Origin: Excoecaria cochinchinensis
Lineage: Eukaryota > Streptophyta > Magnoliopsida > Malpighiales > Euphorbiaceae
NCBI GenBank assembly: GCA_947683425.1
Contig: CANTUQ010000076.1
Location: 930,001-994,000 of the forward strand
Direction of reading: 5' to 3'
Length of the DNA: 64,000 nt
The position numbers and the translations under genes were made by a program. Below, one piece after another: positions 33,180-45,668 of this stretch (position 1 is the stretch's first letter; each line of letters opens with the position of its first letter). The notes below the pieces were generated by a model that saw nothing but the letters and a program-made list of their open reading frames with translations, had not been told where the DNA came from and did not search any database.

Positions 33180-34664
33180 TGTTGAGCATTTTTTATAGAT
33201 GCTAATGACCGCAAGTATACGGTGTACCGGAATAGTACTTAAGAATGTCAATCCAACGAGGAACGTGAATTCACACACTATTGCTACTCAATTTAAATCT
33301 TGTTTACAATGTTCAATTAATGGTAAGGTTGGTGTAAACTAATCTAACATTTAAACTAAATAAGCCTAGTTATTGATAGTCAAAAAAGATAGAAAGATAA
33401 ATGAATAACTAAAGAATATGAACTTGATTTCATCATTTTGATCAACATTTATTCACCTTATCATGCAAGCCAAGTTGGGATAAAGTTCTAAATTATTCTC
33501 TCGACATAAATTAGAATGCCTAAAACATGTAATTAAAATTTTAACTCACAATTTTCATTAATGAATTAAAGTTTTCTAATTACATATTCTAAGAATAAAA
33601 GCCAACCTATAGCAATTATCTCAACATACCGATCTCTCAAAATACATCTTGATAATGAAATTCTATTAGATTTCAGATAAAGCAATCTTTCGAATTACTT
33701 TAACTTACAAAGATCATGCAAAAGATACTAATAGAAAATCTGCATTGAAAGACTATGAAATAGATGGAAATAGAAAGAGTAATAATATGCAAATTCATTG
33801 AAAGGATATTCATAAAATTGATGGAGAAGAAATAAAAATAAGAGAATAAGATAGAAGCCTTTCAACCCTTTTCTCAATCTCTTGAAACAAGTTTTCTTCT
33901 CCTTGATCTTCTTCTTCAAAACATAAAAACTACTTAGAACTTTAACTAAAAAGAACTATTCTACAAAATACAGAAAATTACTTAACTAAAATTTCATACA
34001 TTAAAAATTATAGTTAAATTATATATTTATAGATGATAATTTAAAGTTTGTGTCTCTTAGAGATGTCCCTTGAGAATGGTTATAATTGTTGGTGAAAGGA
34101 GATGACTTTTCAAGTAACTTTTGAAGTACAACTGTCCCAATGGTTGTCTCTGTTGCGCTCGCAACGTTGTCGCGCTTGCGACAGAACACGCTCCTCTTTT
34201 TCTTTCTTTCTTTTCTCCTTTCTTCCTCTGGCCAGTCGCGATCTCCTTGTGTGAGTCGTGACCTGCTTCCGTGAATCGTGACCTGCTTCCGCGAATCGTG
34301 ACCTGCAACCGCGAATCGTGACCTGCTACCGCCCTTCCTTCTTCTCGCTCTTTCTTTCCTCTCTCTGCATCGTCACAAGTCGTGATCTCTTGTCACGACT
34401 CATGACCTTCCTTCTTTCTTCTTTCTTTTTTCTCTTCACGCTGGCCTCTCTGCATCATCATGAGTCGTGATGTTGGTTCATGACTCGTGACCCTACTCCT
34501 CAGCTTCTTCTTAGTCTTTTATGCTTGGTTTCTTCCTTTTTCACCTAATTAAACCTGTAAATATAAAAGCATGCAAACTAACACAAATACTTGAAATATA
34601 AACACATTGACACACTTAACTTACTTAAATTCACACAAAACACATGCTAAATAAACTCCTATCA
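33180..34664 (-). mobile_element. Ath-1 5' LTR (1485 bp)
   Basis: It pairs with 5572-7049. The TATAAATA box is at 34024-34031 (minus) and palindromes related to GTCGCGCTCGCGAC and GTCACGAGTCGTGAC lie upstream at 34150-34495. It ends next to ATTTC at 34665. A 12-base loss near its outer end relative to the other copy, and a few dozen substitutions by eye, show moderate age. Confidence 0.92.
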
Positions 34665-34669
34665 ATTTC
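34665..34669. repeat. Target site duplication of Ath-1, right copy (ATTTC)
   Basis: Second copy of the bases at 5567-5571. Confidence 0.93.
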
Positions 34670-35030
34670 CATTATATGAGCTTTAGTCAAAGGCGATGAT
34701 ACTTTAAGGCTACCCAAGCATGGTCCCTGCCAACGGGTCTAGCTCATCATGAGCGTAATGATAAATTGGGTCTCCATTTAATATACCATGATGGTACGAG
34801 GCTTGGGCTGGTGATTATCCTTAACACTTCCCTACATTAAGTGAACGTAGGGTTGTGCTTCGGGAACGCACCGGGGTTGATAGAGGGACCAAACTAGCAT
34901 ATATCTAAGGCTCTAATGAGATGTAATGCAGTATTGAAAGTAGATGAAATCTTTAAACTAAAACTCAATTGTAGTTTTTAATCAAGGTACTTTCGAATTG
35001 AAGTCTCAAATTTAGTCATCCCAGGTGGAG
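34670..35030 (-). other. Tat-2 5' untranslated remnant, right part
   Basis: It continues the sequence broken at 5571 and matches Tat-1 at about 26757-27114. It ends in CAGGTGGAG, the first half of the primer site; the second half and the LTR tip are deleted. Confidence 0.75.
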
Positions 35031-37406
35031 TTAGGGCGATCGAGATGAGGTTCATTAAAACTTGTAACGAATTACAAGTGCGTCTATATTAGGCAACAAG
35101 GAGGTTTCTTGGAGTCGCCATCCAATAGAACATTGGGAAGGGTTGTCTAGCCTCAGCGACCCTAAGACGGCGCATACATATCCATTTTGGTTAAGCCAAG
35201 AGGATCTTGGAGGTGCTAGCCCAATAGAACATTAGGATGACCGTCTAACCTCGCGGAACCTAGGATTACACAGCGTGTAAATATCCATTTTGGGCAAACC
35301 AGAGGGATCTTAGAGGTCTCAGCCCAATAAAAGATTAGAATGATCCTCTAACCCCTAGAGCCTAGGATTATGTTGATTAGGCCTTTTGGTGGAAAATAAG
35401 ATATATTTTGGAGGTGTCATCCCACTGAAACATTGAGATGGACCTCTAACCTCATTGAGCCCAAGACCAGAGCGGGTTCGGGACTTCTCATTTATTTGTA
35501 CCTTGATTAATATTATAATTAACTTTTGAATTCATTGTTTCATCAAATTTCCATACAATGCAATTAATTAAAGCGCAATCCATTCACATAGATAAAGCAG
35601 CAAATTGACACAAAATAAAATACACGAAAATAAATTACAACAAAACTAGGGGCGGAATACAACCCCCATTATAAAATGATATGTAAATCATACAGAAATC
35701 GGGATATTCATTGAAATGAGGACATTGGTCCTGCCATGCATATTTATTACAAATCGATTTTTGAGAAGTGTCGATTTTATTGGCTAAAAAGGACTTTGGT
35801 CCCCGATTTTCGGAAAATCCCAAATTAATTACTATAAAACATTTGGCCATTTTTACTTTAACGAAATTAAAACAATTTTTATAATAAAATGAATAAAAAT
35901 AAAAAAACAAGGGTAGAGAAAGAACCCGGATGAAAATCCTCAGGTTGGCGCAACCACCATCATTAATAACTCCAACTCATCCAAAATGGTCAAATAATAA
36001 CTCACAAAAATAAACATGTCAGTGTCAAAATCAAAAATAAAATAAAATAAATAAAAGTAAAATAACAAGAAATTTTAAAGGAAATGAGTTAAAAGATAAA
36101 AGAAATAAAAAGGGTAAAAGAAATAAGTTAAAAACATGAGAATTTTCCCCAAGGACGGCCTTCTGCATAATACCAACGGGCGTCCCTAGTGTGACCGGTG
36201 GACGGAGTGGTGCATTATCTACGTCCTGTCTCTCAAATTAGGGATGGGCGTCGGTGACCAATCTGCCCGTCGGTCACCCCTGATTCTAGAAAATTGGTAA
36301 AAACTTCAAAACTTCAATTGAAATTCTTTGTTAAATAAAACAAAAATCTTATTAAAGATTAAAATAATTAATATAAGTCAATTAAATTACACAAATGTTA
36401 ATCCATAATGTTTACCCTCGGATTTTACCTTCTGGGTGGATATCGAATGACTTCGGTCCCGCACGCTTCACAAGGATCGAATAAAAATGGATCAAGAAAA
36501 GAAAATTTATGTTTTTCTTTCTTGAAAATTTGATAGCGATTCAAATATTGGAATTAGCCGGATTGACGGAAACGAATGAATTTCGTTACCTCAAATTAGC
36601 TTAATTCACAAGTAAAAATTGAAAAAAAGTTGAAAGAATTTTTTTGTGGAATAAAAAGCAACTGCAAATAGAGATTTTTAGTAAAACTATTAAATTCGGA
36701 TTTTAGTAAATTGCTCACAAAAATATTTTTCCCTTGAAAATTTGCTAACCCCCAAATAATGAAATTTAATCCACTATTTATAGAGTTTAGAAGATAATTG
36801 GGATAGATATCAATTTAAAGTTTGAATTTGAAAAGGATTTTTGAAATTCAGTTTTTAGCTAAATTAATTGCCCCAATCCCATTCAAATTGGGAAGATATT
36901 AAACTTATCAGATAAAATTCACCAAAATTCGGCATTATCTGATCTGATCCACTACCAACGGCCGTCCCAAGAACTATCGACGGGCATTGGTAATAAGGGT
37001 ACGCGTGGTAATCTGGACGATAGACGGACCGAGGCACGGGACTACGGACGGCCGTCTCTATGCGGACACGTGTCCGTCACCTATACTACAGACGGCCGTC
37101 TCTACAACACAAGAGACGACCCGTCTATCCAAGCGACGACCCATCTCTCAATGCTAGAGACGGGGAACACCAAATAGAGACAGGCGTCCTAACTCCGACG
37201 GGCTTCCCGTCTGAGGAGCAAAATCTCAATTCTCAAGCTAAACTTCCCAAACTCTTTCAAAACTTCACGCTATAGAGAGAAAGACTTTAATCCTTGTGAA
37301 ACCGAAAGACAAAAATCTCCGAATTCCATCCATTTATCCGAAAACAGACGTTGATCTCCTTATCGGGTAACTCTAACTTGGACTGCCTCAGGGCACGGTG
37401 TTTACA
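35031..37406 (-). mobile_element. Tat-2 5' LTR (2.38 kb, inner tip deleted)
   Basis: It ends TGTTTACA at 37406. Compared with Tat-1, about 48 bases spanning the end of the LTR and part of the primer site are missing at 35030/35031. The R/U5 part (35083-35460) holds four copies of a module of roughly 105 bases, each with a CCCAAT..ATTGGG-type stem (for example 35121-35137). The TATAAAT box is at 36776-36782 (minus). Palindromes lie on both sides (36150-36290 and 36955-37215). No genes. Confidence 0.85.
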
Positions 37407-37827
37407 GCCATCTCAATGTTGTATTGGGGTAGGGCCTCCAAGATACCTCTTTTGTCCCGAAAAAGGCTCAACTTGCATAGTCCCAGGCTCCATGAGGCGA
37501 GAGGGCCATCCTAATGTTCTATTAGGATGTGGCCTCCAAGACACCTTTGGCTTACCTAAGTGCAAGGCGAGAGGGCCATCCTAATGTTTTATTTTTGTGG
37601 GGCCTCCAAGACACCCCCGGCTTGCCCAAAATGGACATAATAGCGCTGTCTTAGGCTCATTGAGGCTAGATGACCTTTCCCAATGTTTTATTGGGTGGCA
37701 ACTCCAAAAAACGTCCTTGTTGCCGAAAATGGATACACTTGTAATTTCTTACAAGTTTTTATGAACCTCCTCCCGAAACCCCTAAAAGTGGGCAGTTCGT
37801 GGTGCCCTCGGGTCGGCGCGCGTCACA
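37407..37827 (+). mobile_element. Tat-3 5' LTR, U5 part only
   Basis: It ends GCGTCACA at 37827, one base before the primer site. It holds four modules with stem-loops: CTCAAT/ATTGGG (37412-37428), a 9-bp perfect stem at 37507-37529, a decayed one near 37570, and CCCAAT/ATTGGG (37679-37695). The upstream part of the LTR is missing; the break coincides with the end of the Tat-2 LTR. A Tat-2 insertion here would have left GCCAT as target copy. Confidence 0.8.
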
Positions 37828-37828
37828 G

Positions 37829-37846
37829 TGGCGACTCCACTAGGGA
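37829..37846 (+). other. Tat-3 primer binding site
   Basis: TGGCGACTCCACTAGGGA, identical to Tat-1, one base after the LTR end. Confidence 0.87.
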
Positions 37847-38489
37847 TCAATACTCGAGACTTCACTTTGAAAGTACCTTGGTTAAAATTTACAATTGAGC
37901 TTTAATTTAAAATTTTCATCCTTTTTTTTCGAAACTGCATTACATCTCATTAGAGCCTTAGATCTATGCTAGTTTGGTCCCTACTTTAGCCCTGGTGCGT
38001 TCCCCCAGCACAACCCTATGTTCATTAAATGTGGGGAAGTGTTAAGGATAATCACCAGCCCAAGCCTCGTACCTTTTGGTATATTAAATGGAGACCTGAC
38101 CGGTCATTACGCTCATGATGAGCTAGACCCGTTGGCAGGGACCATGCTTGGGTAGCCCTAAAGTAACATCACCTTGGCCAAAGCTCATATAATGGAAATA
38201 GATACTTCCCCTAGGTGGTATGAACCATAATAGCTTGCTTGATGTATGGATCATTATGTATTAGGCCAACCCGGATAATTTGATTGGTCACCTGTTCAAA
38301 GGCTTCATGCCCCGATAGGCCCATATCAATTTATTCGGACTACCTAAATACATAATGATCATAACCCATGCGCCTGTCCATTAGTTAGGAGAGGTTATAC
38401 TGCCGATTTTCCACCGTGTACCATACCCATCCATCGGGTCCCCTGTTGACCCATGTGCCAATCCTACCTAGGAAAGAGATTATGACCTC
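37847..38489 (+). other. Tat-3 5' leader
   Basis: It is homologous to the Tat-1 leader on the opposite strand. No gene is supported. Confidence 0.7.
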
Positions 38490-40653
38490 GTGTGCGAGAG
38501 TAACAAGGTTGGAAGGACCCATGTGCTTGCATGTGATTTGTGGATGTTGCATAGCACGATCATGCATTTTATGGCATTCATGCATCATCCTGACCCGATA
38601 TGTTCTGTAGCTATAATAGATCTGCCTAAGTGGTCAAGAGGTTCTCAGGGGCGGCTAGTCAGGAATCCTTTTTTCGAGCTACCAGAAAGGGTGGAGTATC
38701 CAGACACTCCTTCAGTAACCAGCTATGCTACTTTATCTCAGTCCTCTCTGCACAAAGAAATGGCAAACTCACCAAGAGGGACTGATGCCACCAGCACCTT
38801 GATAACTGAGGAAGTAGGCAAAAGGTTTGAAGAGTTTGAGAATAGGATGACGGCTATGATGGCCAACATAGCACAGCCACTTTCTCCACAGAATCCACCA
38901 CCTCCTCCTATGAGAAATAATGAACAGGAGGAGGTCAAAGAAGGCCCGTAAATAGAGATGCGCCCACCACTAGTAAACTTTAGAGCTACTACAGCAGGGG
39001 CACAGAGGAGAAAGCCAGCCCAGAGGATAGATGATGATTGGGAAGAGGATGAGTACAAAGAAATAGTGTCAGGGAAAGGGAAGGCACCTCAGAATGAAGA
39101 AGACATCTGGAAGAAGATAGAAGAGAAATTTGAAGTGATGGCAAGGATGCTGATGAGGGGGCGAGGGATAAACCCCGAGAATAAGGAGTTGGAAGGGGAA
39201 GATCTGATCCCGATGAATTTTAAGATGTCGAACGTCCCCAAATTCGATGGCACTTCTGATCCCACCGCGCATATAAAGCAGTACTCGCTGGTGATGAACG
39301 GTACTACTTTAATAAAGAGACAAAAGATTGAATACTTTTGTCTAAGTTTAATTGGCCCAGCGGTGGATTGGTATCATGGGTTGGACCGGAGGACAAAGGA
39401 AGATTGGGATTTGCTCACAGAAGAGTTTCTCAAGCAGTACGACTATAGTACGAGAATAGAGATAACTTTGAAGGACCTGGAGTTGCTGCAGTAGAAGGAG
39501 GGTGAGTCTTTCCATGAGTATCTGACCTGATGGAGGAACCGGGTAATGGAAATTAAAAGAAAACTAGATAATCAAGATCAGATACGGTTGTTCATTAAAA
39601 ATGCGAGCCCGTATCTGAAAGATGGACTAAAGATGAAGGGACTGAGAGACTGGGAGTCATTGAAAGACAACACCAATGAGGCCGAGGGAGAGTACATTTT
39701 AAGAAGGGCAAACAATGAAAGCTTTGCCAAGAAGGGCAGTAGTAGTGAGGAGGCACGTAGGTCAGCAGGCCCCAGTAGTGGCATGAGGAAAATAGTAGAA
39801 GTTTCAGCCACCAACACTTCGCCAAGCCATTTTTCCAATTTAGGAAGGTCTCTATCATGGGTACTTGGAAAGCTGATGAAGGAAGAGAAGTTGTAGCTTT
39901 TGCTAGCTCGACCAGCCAGGACTCAGGGTATGCCAGGGCACAAGGATAATGAGTACTGCGTATATCATCAGCACACCAGATACACAACTGATAATTGCAA
40001 GGCGCTGAGACATGCAATTCACGACTTAATTGATTCAAAATAGATTAGAGACCCGAGAAGAGAGGGAATCAAAAGAAATTTGGGTATAATAATGTGCCCC
40101 GCCAGCATTTATGATCGGGTCTAGTCTGTTCGAACAGTTTGTATTGAGAGACTTATACGGCGTCGATGCCAACACTGCTATCACAAGCCTCCATGAGGTA
40201 AGTGAAGAAGGGCTTCCCGTGGCAGTGATTAACTGTTGGTCCACTGATGGCAGTGGAAATGAACATGATAATAATTTTGAGGATGAAGTTTTTCCCGACC
40301 CTTGGGGTTCGGAGGAGGAGGAAGAACAAGAGAGGAAAGAGAAGAAGAAGAAAGTAGGAGCTGTGACCCGGAATAGAATGGTAGCTCCAGAGGTAGAAAG
40401 GCCAAAAGATTCTACAGTTGGCCAAAAAGGAAAAGAGCCGGAAGGTGATCCAATCTTGAAGCAGCTGAAAAAGATGTCGGCTCAGATTTTGATATGGGAT
40501 CATTTGAGACAGTCTCCATCCCACAGGCAAAAATTGGTGGAGGCTTTATGTGAGACAACAGTGGCCACAACTATCTCGCCTACAAAACTGCTAGACATGG
40601 TGAAAGGAGGAGTGGGGAAAATGTGGCTTTCACAAGCGCTGACCTGCCGGTAG
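38490..40653 (+). pseudogene. gag: Tat-3 gag region
   Basis: The first part lies in one frame from 38490 to 40043: NPFFELPERVEYPDT, the capsid core (KFDGTSDPTAHIKQYSLVM, PAVDWYHGLDRRTKEDWDLL) and the zinc-finger-like CVYHQHTRYTTDNCKAL. Stops lie at 38949 (TAA), 39492 (TAG), about 39525 (TGA) and 39894 (TAG). The second part (40111-40653) is in another frame and carries the acidic EEEEEQERKEKKKK stretch and WDHLRQSPSHRQKLVEAL. It is homologous to Tat-1 gag throughout but more decayed. The His of the zinc finger (HTGH in Tat-1) is changed to HTRY here. Confidence 0.85.
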
Positions 40654-40716
40654 AATGTCACAACCATAATAGCCCCTTGTACATATGGGCACAGATCAAC
40701 CAAAAGGGCCTGTGTC

Positions 40717-41121
40717 ATGGTGGATGATGGTTCATCAATTAATGTGTGCCCACTAGTGGCAATGACAACTTTCGGGGGTGAATGAGGATATGCTAAGTAT
40801 GATCTAACGATCACGGATTATGATAATTCATGAAGGCAGGCTTCTGGGACATTCAAAGCAATAGTCAAGACCAGACCAGTGAAAACGGAAGTAGAGTTTG
40901 TAGTCCTACCTATCCACACTAACTTTTCAGCCCTTTTGGGAAGGCCATGGTTCTGTAAGCTGGGAGGAGTCCCCTCTACTCTACATCAAATGGTCAAGAT
41001 TCCTCAAGAGGGGCAAGTTGTGACCATAAGGGCCGCAAGGGAGAACCAAGTCTCTATTTTGGAGATTGCAGGGCAACCTTTTAGTGGATTCCACATCGCT
41101 GTGATAGATGGGGAGGAGTAG
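40717..41121 (+). pseudogene. Tat-3 protease
   Basis: MVDDGSSINVCP starts at about 40717, followed by stops near 40783 and 40830, then an open part (40879-41121) with EFVVLPIHTNFSALLGRPWF and PFSGFHIAVIDGEE. It corresponds to Tat-1 24242-23860. The active-site segment is present but disconnected from the second half. Confidence 0.8.
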
Positions 41122-43222
41122 GTGGAAGGAAGCCCCCAGGTGCTAAATATGATGAAGAGGATGTCATTCCTCCCTAGCGTAGGTCTGGGCAAGAAATCTC
41201 AGGGATCACCTACGGCCATTGCTACTAGAGGTCAAAAGGATAGGAGGGACCTCAGATATAAGGGTGCTTTGAAGAAGGGAAAGAAGCCAATGGGTGAAGT
41301 GCCCCACATCAGGAAGAACTTTGCACCAGCCACTATAGTATGTGCCTACACAGGGGAAGCGGAGCCTCAGTGGGTAAACGAAAGGATTGTACTGAGGTTT
41401 GAGGTCTTTAATGTTGTTTTTAACAGGGACATTGGGTTGATCAAGCCAGTACAGGGCTTTTGGGATGAAGAAATCATGACCAGGGAAACAGTTTGGGACC
41501 GAGAAGCACCCGAGGAAGTTATCACTGAGAGGTTGGTGACTGCCCAGCTGAAGGGGAAAGCGAAGATAGAAGAAGCCATGCAAGGGGTCGCTGCAAAGCC
41601 TCCAAAGTGCCAGATTGATTCAGAACCATTGGCTTCGATAGTTGGGCAGGTGGGAGAAAAGGAAGAGAATAGTTTAGATTTTCTTTTTACTCCTAAACTT
41701 TTTAATGATGTTAATGACGTTTACAGTTCTATTAATGAAATGAACAATTTCGCTTACTTGTGTGATGCTTCTGATGATTTCAATATGCATAATCATGATT
41801 ATAATTCATTCATATTTAACATTAATTCAACTGTTGCTACTCTATTTAATCTTGGAACTTCGGAAAACCTGAAAGAAATTCTACTACCATCAAACATAAC
41901 TCCTGAAGAGCGAGAAAAATTTGAGAGAATATTAAGAAAACATGAAAAGGTCTTTGCCTGGACCTACGAGGACATGCCTAGAATAGATCGAGAAATAGCA
42001 GAACACGCCATCCCAACATACCCGGATCATAAACCTGTCAAGCAGAAACTCAGGAGGCTCAGGCCAGAATGGACAAATAAGGTCAAAGAGGAGATTCATA
42101 AATAGATTGAAGCCAAGTTCTTAATTGAAGTACAGTACCCAACCTGGTTGGCCAATGTTGTCTCGGTAGCCAAGAAGGATGGTAAAGTATGCGTACGTGT
42201 GGACTACCGAGACTTGAATATAGCTTGTCCAAAAGACGACTTTGCATTGCCTCACATAGACATGTTTGTAGACAGTGCAGCCGCTTATATGATGTATAGT
42301 TTCGTGGACGGTTATGCAGGATATAATCAGATACTCAACAAGATAGCCGATCATATTAAGACAGCTTTCATCATAGAATGGGGAACGTTCGCTTATAAGG
42401 TAATGCCGGTAATACCGTTTGGTTTGAAGAACGCAGGTGCAACTTATCAGAGAATGGTAACTAGGATTTTGGATGACTTGATCCATAAGGAGGTAGAAGT
42501 ATATGTGGATGATATGATGATTAAGTCGGCCACTAGAGAAAGTCACTTTGAAGATTTAGAAAAGTTCTTCCAAAGGATCGATAAGTATAACTTGCAGTTA
42601 AACCCCAAGAAATACATCTTTGGTGTCACCTTAGGGAAGTTGTTAGGACATGTGGTTAGCCAAAGGGGGATTTAGATTGACCCAGACAAAATCAAGGCCA
42701 ATTGAGAAATGCCAGTGCTTCAGAAAGAAAAAGATGTCAGAAGCTTTTTGGGTAAATTGCAGTATATCAGCAGGTTTATCACCAAGCTTACTTCAATTTG
42801 CGAGCCAATCTTTAAACTACTCAGAAAGAACCAACTTGTAGTGTGGAACGAAGATTGTCAAAAAGCTTTTAACACTATCAGAGAATATTTGATGAGTCCA
42901 CCGGTTTTGAGACCGCAACAGCCAGTCAAGCTGCGTATTCTGTATTTGGCCATTAAAGATAGTTCTGTAGGTGCCATAATGGCTCAAAAAGATGAGTTCG
43001 GGGTAGAATTCGCGGTCTATTACCTTAGTAAGAAGTTCCTGGCCTATGAGGTCAAGTATACAGAAGTAGAGAAGATTTTCCTCGTGGTAATTTGGGCCTC
43101 TAAGAAGTTGAGACACTACTTCCACTCTTATAGGGTACAAGCAGTGGCAAAACAGAATCCCCTTAGATACTTGCAGGAAGCTCCATCCTTACTGGGAAAA
43201 ATGGGGAGGTGGTTGTTGCTAT
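41122..43222 (+). pseudogene. RT: Tat-3 reverse transcriptase and RNase H, truncated
   Basis: One frame with stops at 42103 (TAG), 42673 (TAG) and about 42703 (TGA). It encodes the linker (FEVFNVVFNRDIGLIKPVQG), EEREKFERILRKHEKVFAW, the RT with PHIDMFVDSAAAYMMYS and YVDDMMIKS near 42510, the thumb SFLGKLQYISRF and the first RNase H (LYLAIKDSSVGAIMAQ). It is cut at 43222 within the tether to the second RNase H and fused to Tek-C pol; the second RNase H and integrase of Tat-3 are gone. Compared with Tat-1 two extra codons lie just before PFGLKNAGATYQRM. Confidence 0.88.
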
Positions 43223-43864
43223 ACCGAGCTATCCGAGAGATCTATGATTGGACCAGACTTGGTTAGAGATACTGAAGAGAAGATCAGAGTAGTGCAGCGG
43301 AATTTGAAGGCAGCCAAGGATCGACAGAAGTCTTACGCCAATTTGAAAAGGAAAGATGTGCATTTTGAGATCGGGGACAAGGTTTTCCTTAAGGTTTCAC
43401 CTTGGAGGAAAGTGCTTCGGTTTGGCAAGAAAGGCAAGCTTAGTCCTCGTTTTATTGGACCTTATGAGATTTTGGCTAAGGTAGGACCTGTAGCCTACAG
43501 ATTGGCGCTACCGATGGAGTTAGCAAAGTTGCACGATGTGTTCCATGTTTCGATGCTTCGTCGGTACAGATCAGATCCTTCGCATGTACTTTCGGTTCAG
43601 GATATCCAGGTTCAGCCAGACTTCTCTTATGATGAGGAACCGCGAGCTATTCTAGCCCGAGAGGTGAGGCAGTTGAGAAATAAGCAGATTCCGTTGGTTA
43701 AAGTGTTATGGATTCATCATGGAGTCGAAGAAGCGACTTGGGAACCAGAGGAGTCAATGAAAGCTCAGTATCCGCAGTTATTCAGTTCAGGTGAGAATTT
43801 CGAGGACAAAATTCTTATTAGTAGGGGAGAGTTGTCACACCCCGTTTGCCCCCTAGTAGAATGA
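43223..43864 (+). pseudogene. Tek-C tandem remnant: 3' end of pol
   Basis: Bases 43223-43864 repeat 50472-51113 with very few differences (for example at 43450 and 43494). They encode the end of integrase, its GPF/Y-type C-terminal module (LSPRFIGPYEILAKVG) and the chromodomain. The frame begins inside Tat-3 RNase H through the fusion. Its presence just upstream of the left LTR means that Tek-C was once a longer tandem, or formed by recombination between two copies. Confidence 0.93.
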
Positions 43865-44751
43865 GCCTGTCTGTCTGTATGTGTAAGCATTCGCATGTGT
43901 TCGACATTTCATAAGGGTATTTTAGTAAAATGTATGTTTTTGGGTTTATTATTATGTGGGTGCATACATGGCATCAGTGTGTTTATTAAGTGAGAAATAC
44001 TTGGGTGTGTGTGTTTATGCCATTGTAGGGTACTTTAATTACAAGTGCATTAGGTATGTGTGATGTGTGTGGAATTTTAATGTGAGTGGTTAGCTTCACC
44101 AATAGGTAATGGACACTTACATAGGGTAAAGAAAAGAAAAAGAAAAAGGAAAGAAAGAAAAGGAATTGGCAGATTCACGTTATTTCTTCACTTGTCTTCT
44201 TCTTTTTCCTTTCCTTTTTCCCTAAGGGCTCTTGTGTGTGGATTCAAGATTTTATTGGTGAAGTTAATCTCTCTTGGCATTCCCTAGCTTGGCAAGTGCA
44301 TATCCTTGTCTTTATCTTGCTGTAATTCTTCATCTTATTCTTCTTCCTTAAGTTTAGGCTTAACTTAGGGTTTACTTTGTGAATGTTCTTGTTGTGATGT
44401 TTTTAGCTGAAGCTCCTCGTGATCCAAAGGGTAAAGAGGTTGCTGGACCTAGTGGAGCTAAGCGATAGAAGTTTAGAATTCAGGTTTGGGAATTTTTGAT
44501 TGTGTTTTGTGTGATTTTAAGTTTACTGTAAAATTTAGGGTTTATATGTTCTTGATGAATTTGAATGCAAATACCCTTGATTAGGTTGACTGAATACTGG
44601 TTTGAGTTGTTTATATGTTGTTTGAATTGTTTGGGATCTTTCTTGAAAAGTATAAGTTGATTTGTATGGTTTTAAATCAAATTTAGATTGATTTTATTGT
44701 TCTGGAAATTCTGGAAATAGAGTTCTGTCAAAAATTCCGTTTTTCCTGATG

Positions 44752-45232
44752 CTGTCGCGCGACTCGCCAAGAAGAGAGGCAAGTCACGAGACGTGACCTC
44801 AAGTCACGTCGCGTGACCTGCCAACTTGAGGCTGGTCGCGGGTTGTGGCTGCCTATCACAACTCGTGACCAGTTGAGATGAAGCCAGTCACGAGACGTGA
44901 CTCCCCGTCACGCCACGTGACCGGCTGAGGGAAGGCAAGTCGCGTAACAGTGGAAGAGAAGCAAGTCATGAGACGTGACGACCAGTCACGTCGCGTGACC
45001 TGCGAGAGTGCTGAAGCAAGTCACGAGACGTGACGTCCAGTCACGTCGCGTGACCTGCGAGGGCGCTGCATGATCTGCGAGATCACGTCGTGTGATCTGC
45101 GAGGGACGAGACGTGATCAGCGAGTGATGTCGTCTGATCCGCGAGGGGCAGAGCAAGTCACGAGACGTGACCCTCAGTCACGTCGCGTGACCTGCCCTGT
45201 GAGGAGGCCAGTCACGCCTTGTGACCAGCCAA
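44752..45232. repeat. Palindrome cluster in Tek-C left LTR
   Basis: Repeated dyads of GTCACG and CGTGAC half-sites, about 20 bases per unit, in a GC-rich block. The right LTR has one more 20-base unit (52051-52070), which equals the whole length difference between the two LTRs. Confidence 0.88.
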
Positions 45233-45506
45233 TCTCGCCCGTTTCCCCGTTTTGCTCTTTTTCCGAAATTTCCCAGCTTTCGACTCAAAAATAAATCTAG
45301 TATTTTCTTCTGAATGAATTTATACTGTGGTATAATGCCTGTCATACTTGTATATACTCTGATTTGAATAATACCATGAATTTCTGATGAATACTATTCT
45401 GTACCCTGAAATGTGATCTGTTTGAAGCATAACCTGCTAGAGTCAAGTAAGTGGATTGTTAGGCATGCCTAATAGAGTCTGTTAGCTGCAGCCCATAGTT
45501 CTGTTT

Positions 45507-45668
45507 GGACCCCGTTCAGGTCCCCGTTTGGTTCCTCGCGAACCCTTTTCTGTATTGGATCTTGTTTAAGGTCCCTTTTGAAAATATCTGTGAAAGTTAA
45601 AGTATAATGGTTTAATCGATTCGTACCTGTAACGTACTGTCTGTAATCGGCTCGTACCCGGAAAGTAC
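45507..45668 (+). repeat. Stem-loop array in Tek-C left LTR
   Basis: Stems are GGACC/GGTCC (45507-45523), GGTTC/GAACC (45530-45544), GGATC/GGTCC with one wobble (45557-45574), GTAC/GTAC (45623-45637) and GTAC/GTAC (45654-45668). The same array is at 52776-52937 in the right LTR. Confidence 0.8.

Larger units (their letters stand above)
5572..34664 (-). mobile_element. Ath-1: Athila-type element carrying nested insertions
   Basis: It is bounded by two LTRs of about 1.48 kb and flanked by ATTTC. Its own sequence is 5572-7958 and 29101-34664; Tat-1 occupies the rest. Going down the minus strand it has the 5' LTR, an Asp-tRNA-like primer site, gag, a noncoding stretch where pol should be, an extra ORF and a hairpin with a polypurine tract before the 3' LTR. 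Protease, RT, RNase H and integrase are absent, so it would depend on enzymes from a relative. Athila assignment rests on primer site, gag and extra ORF. Confidence 0.88.
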
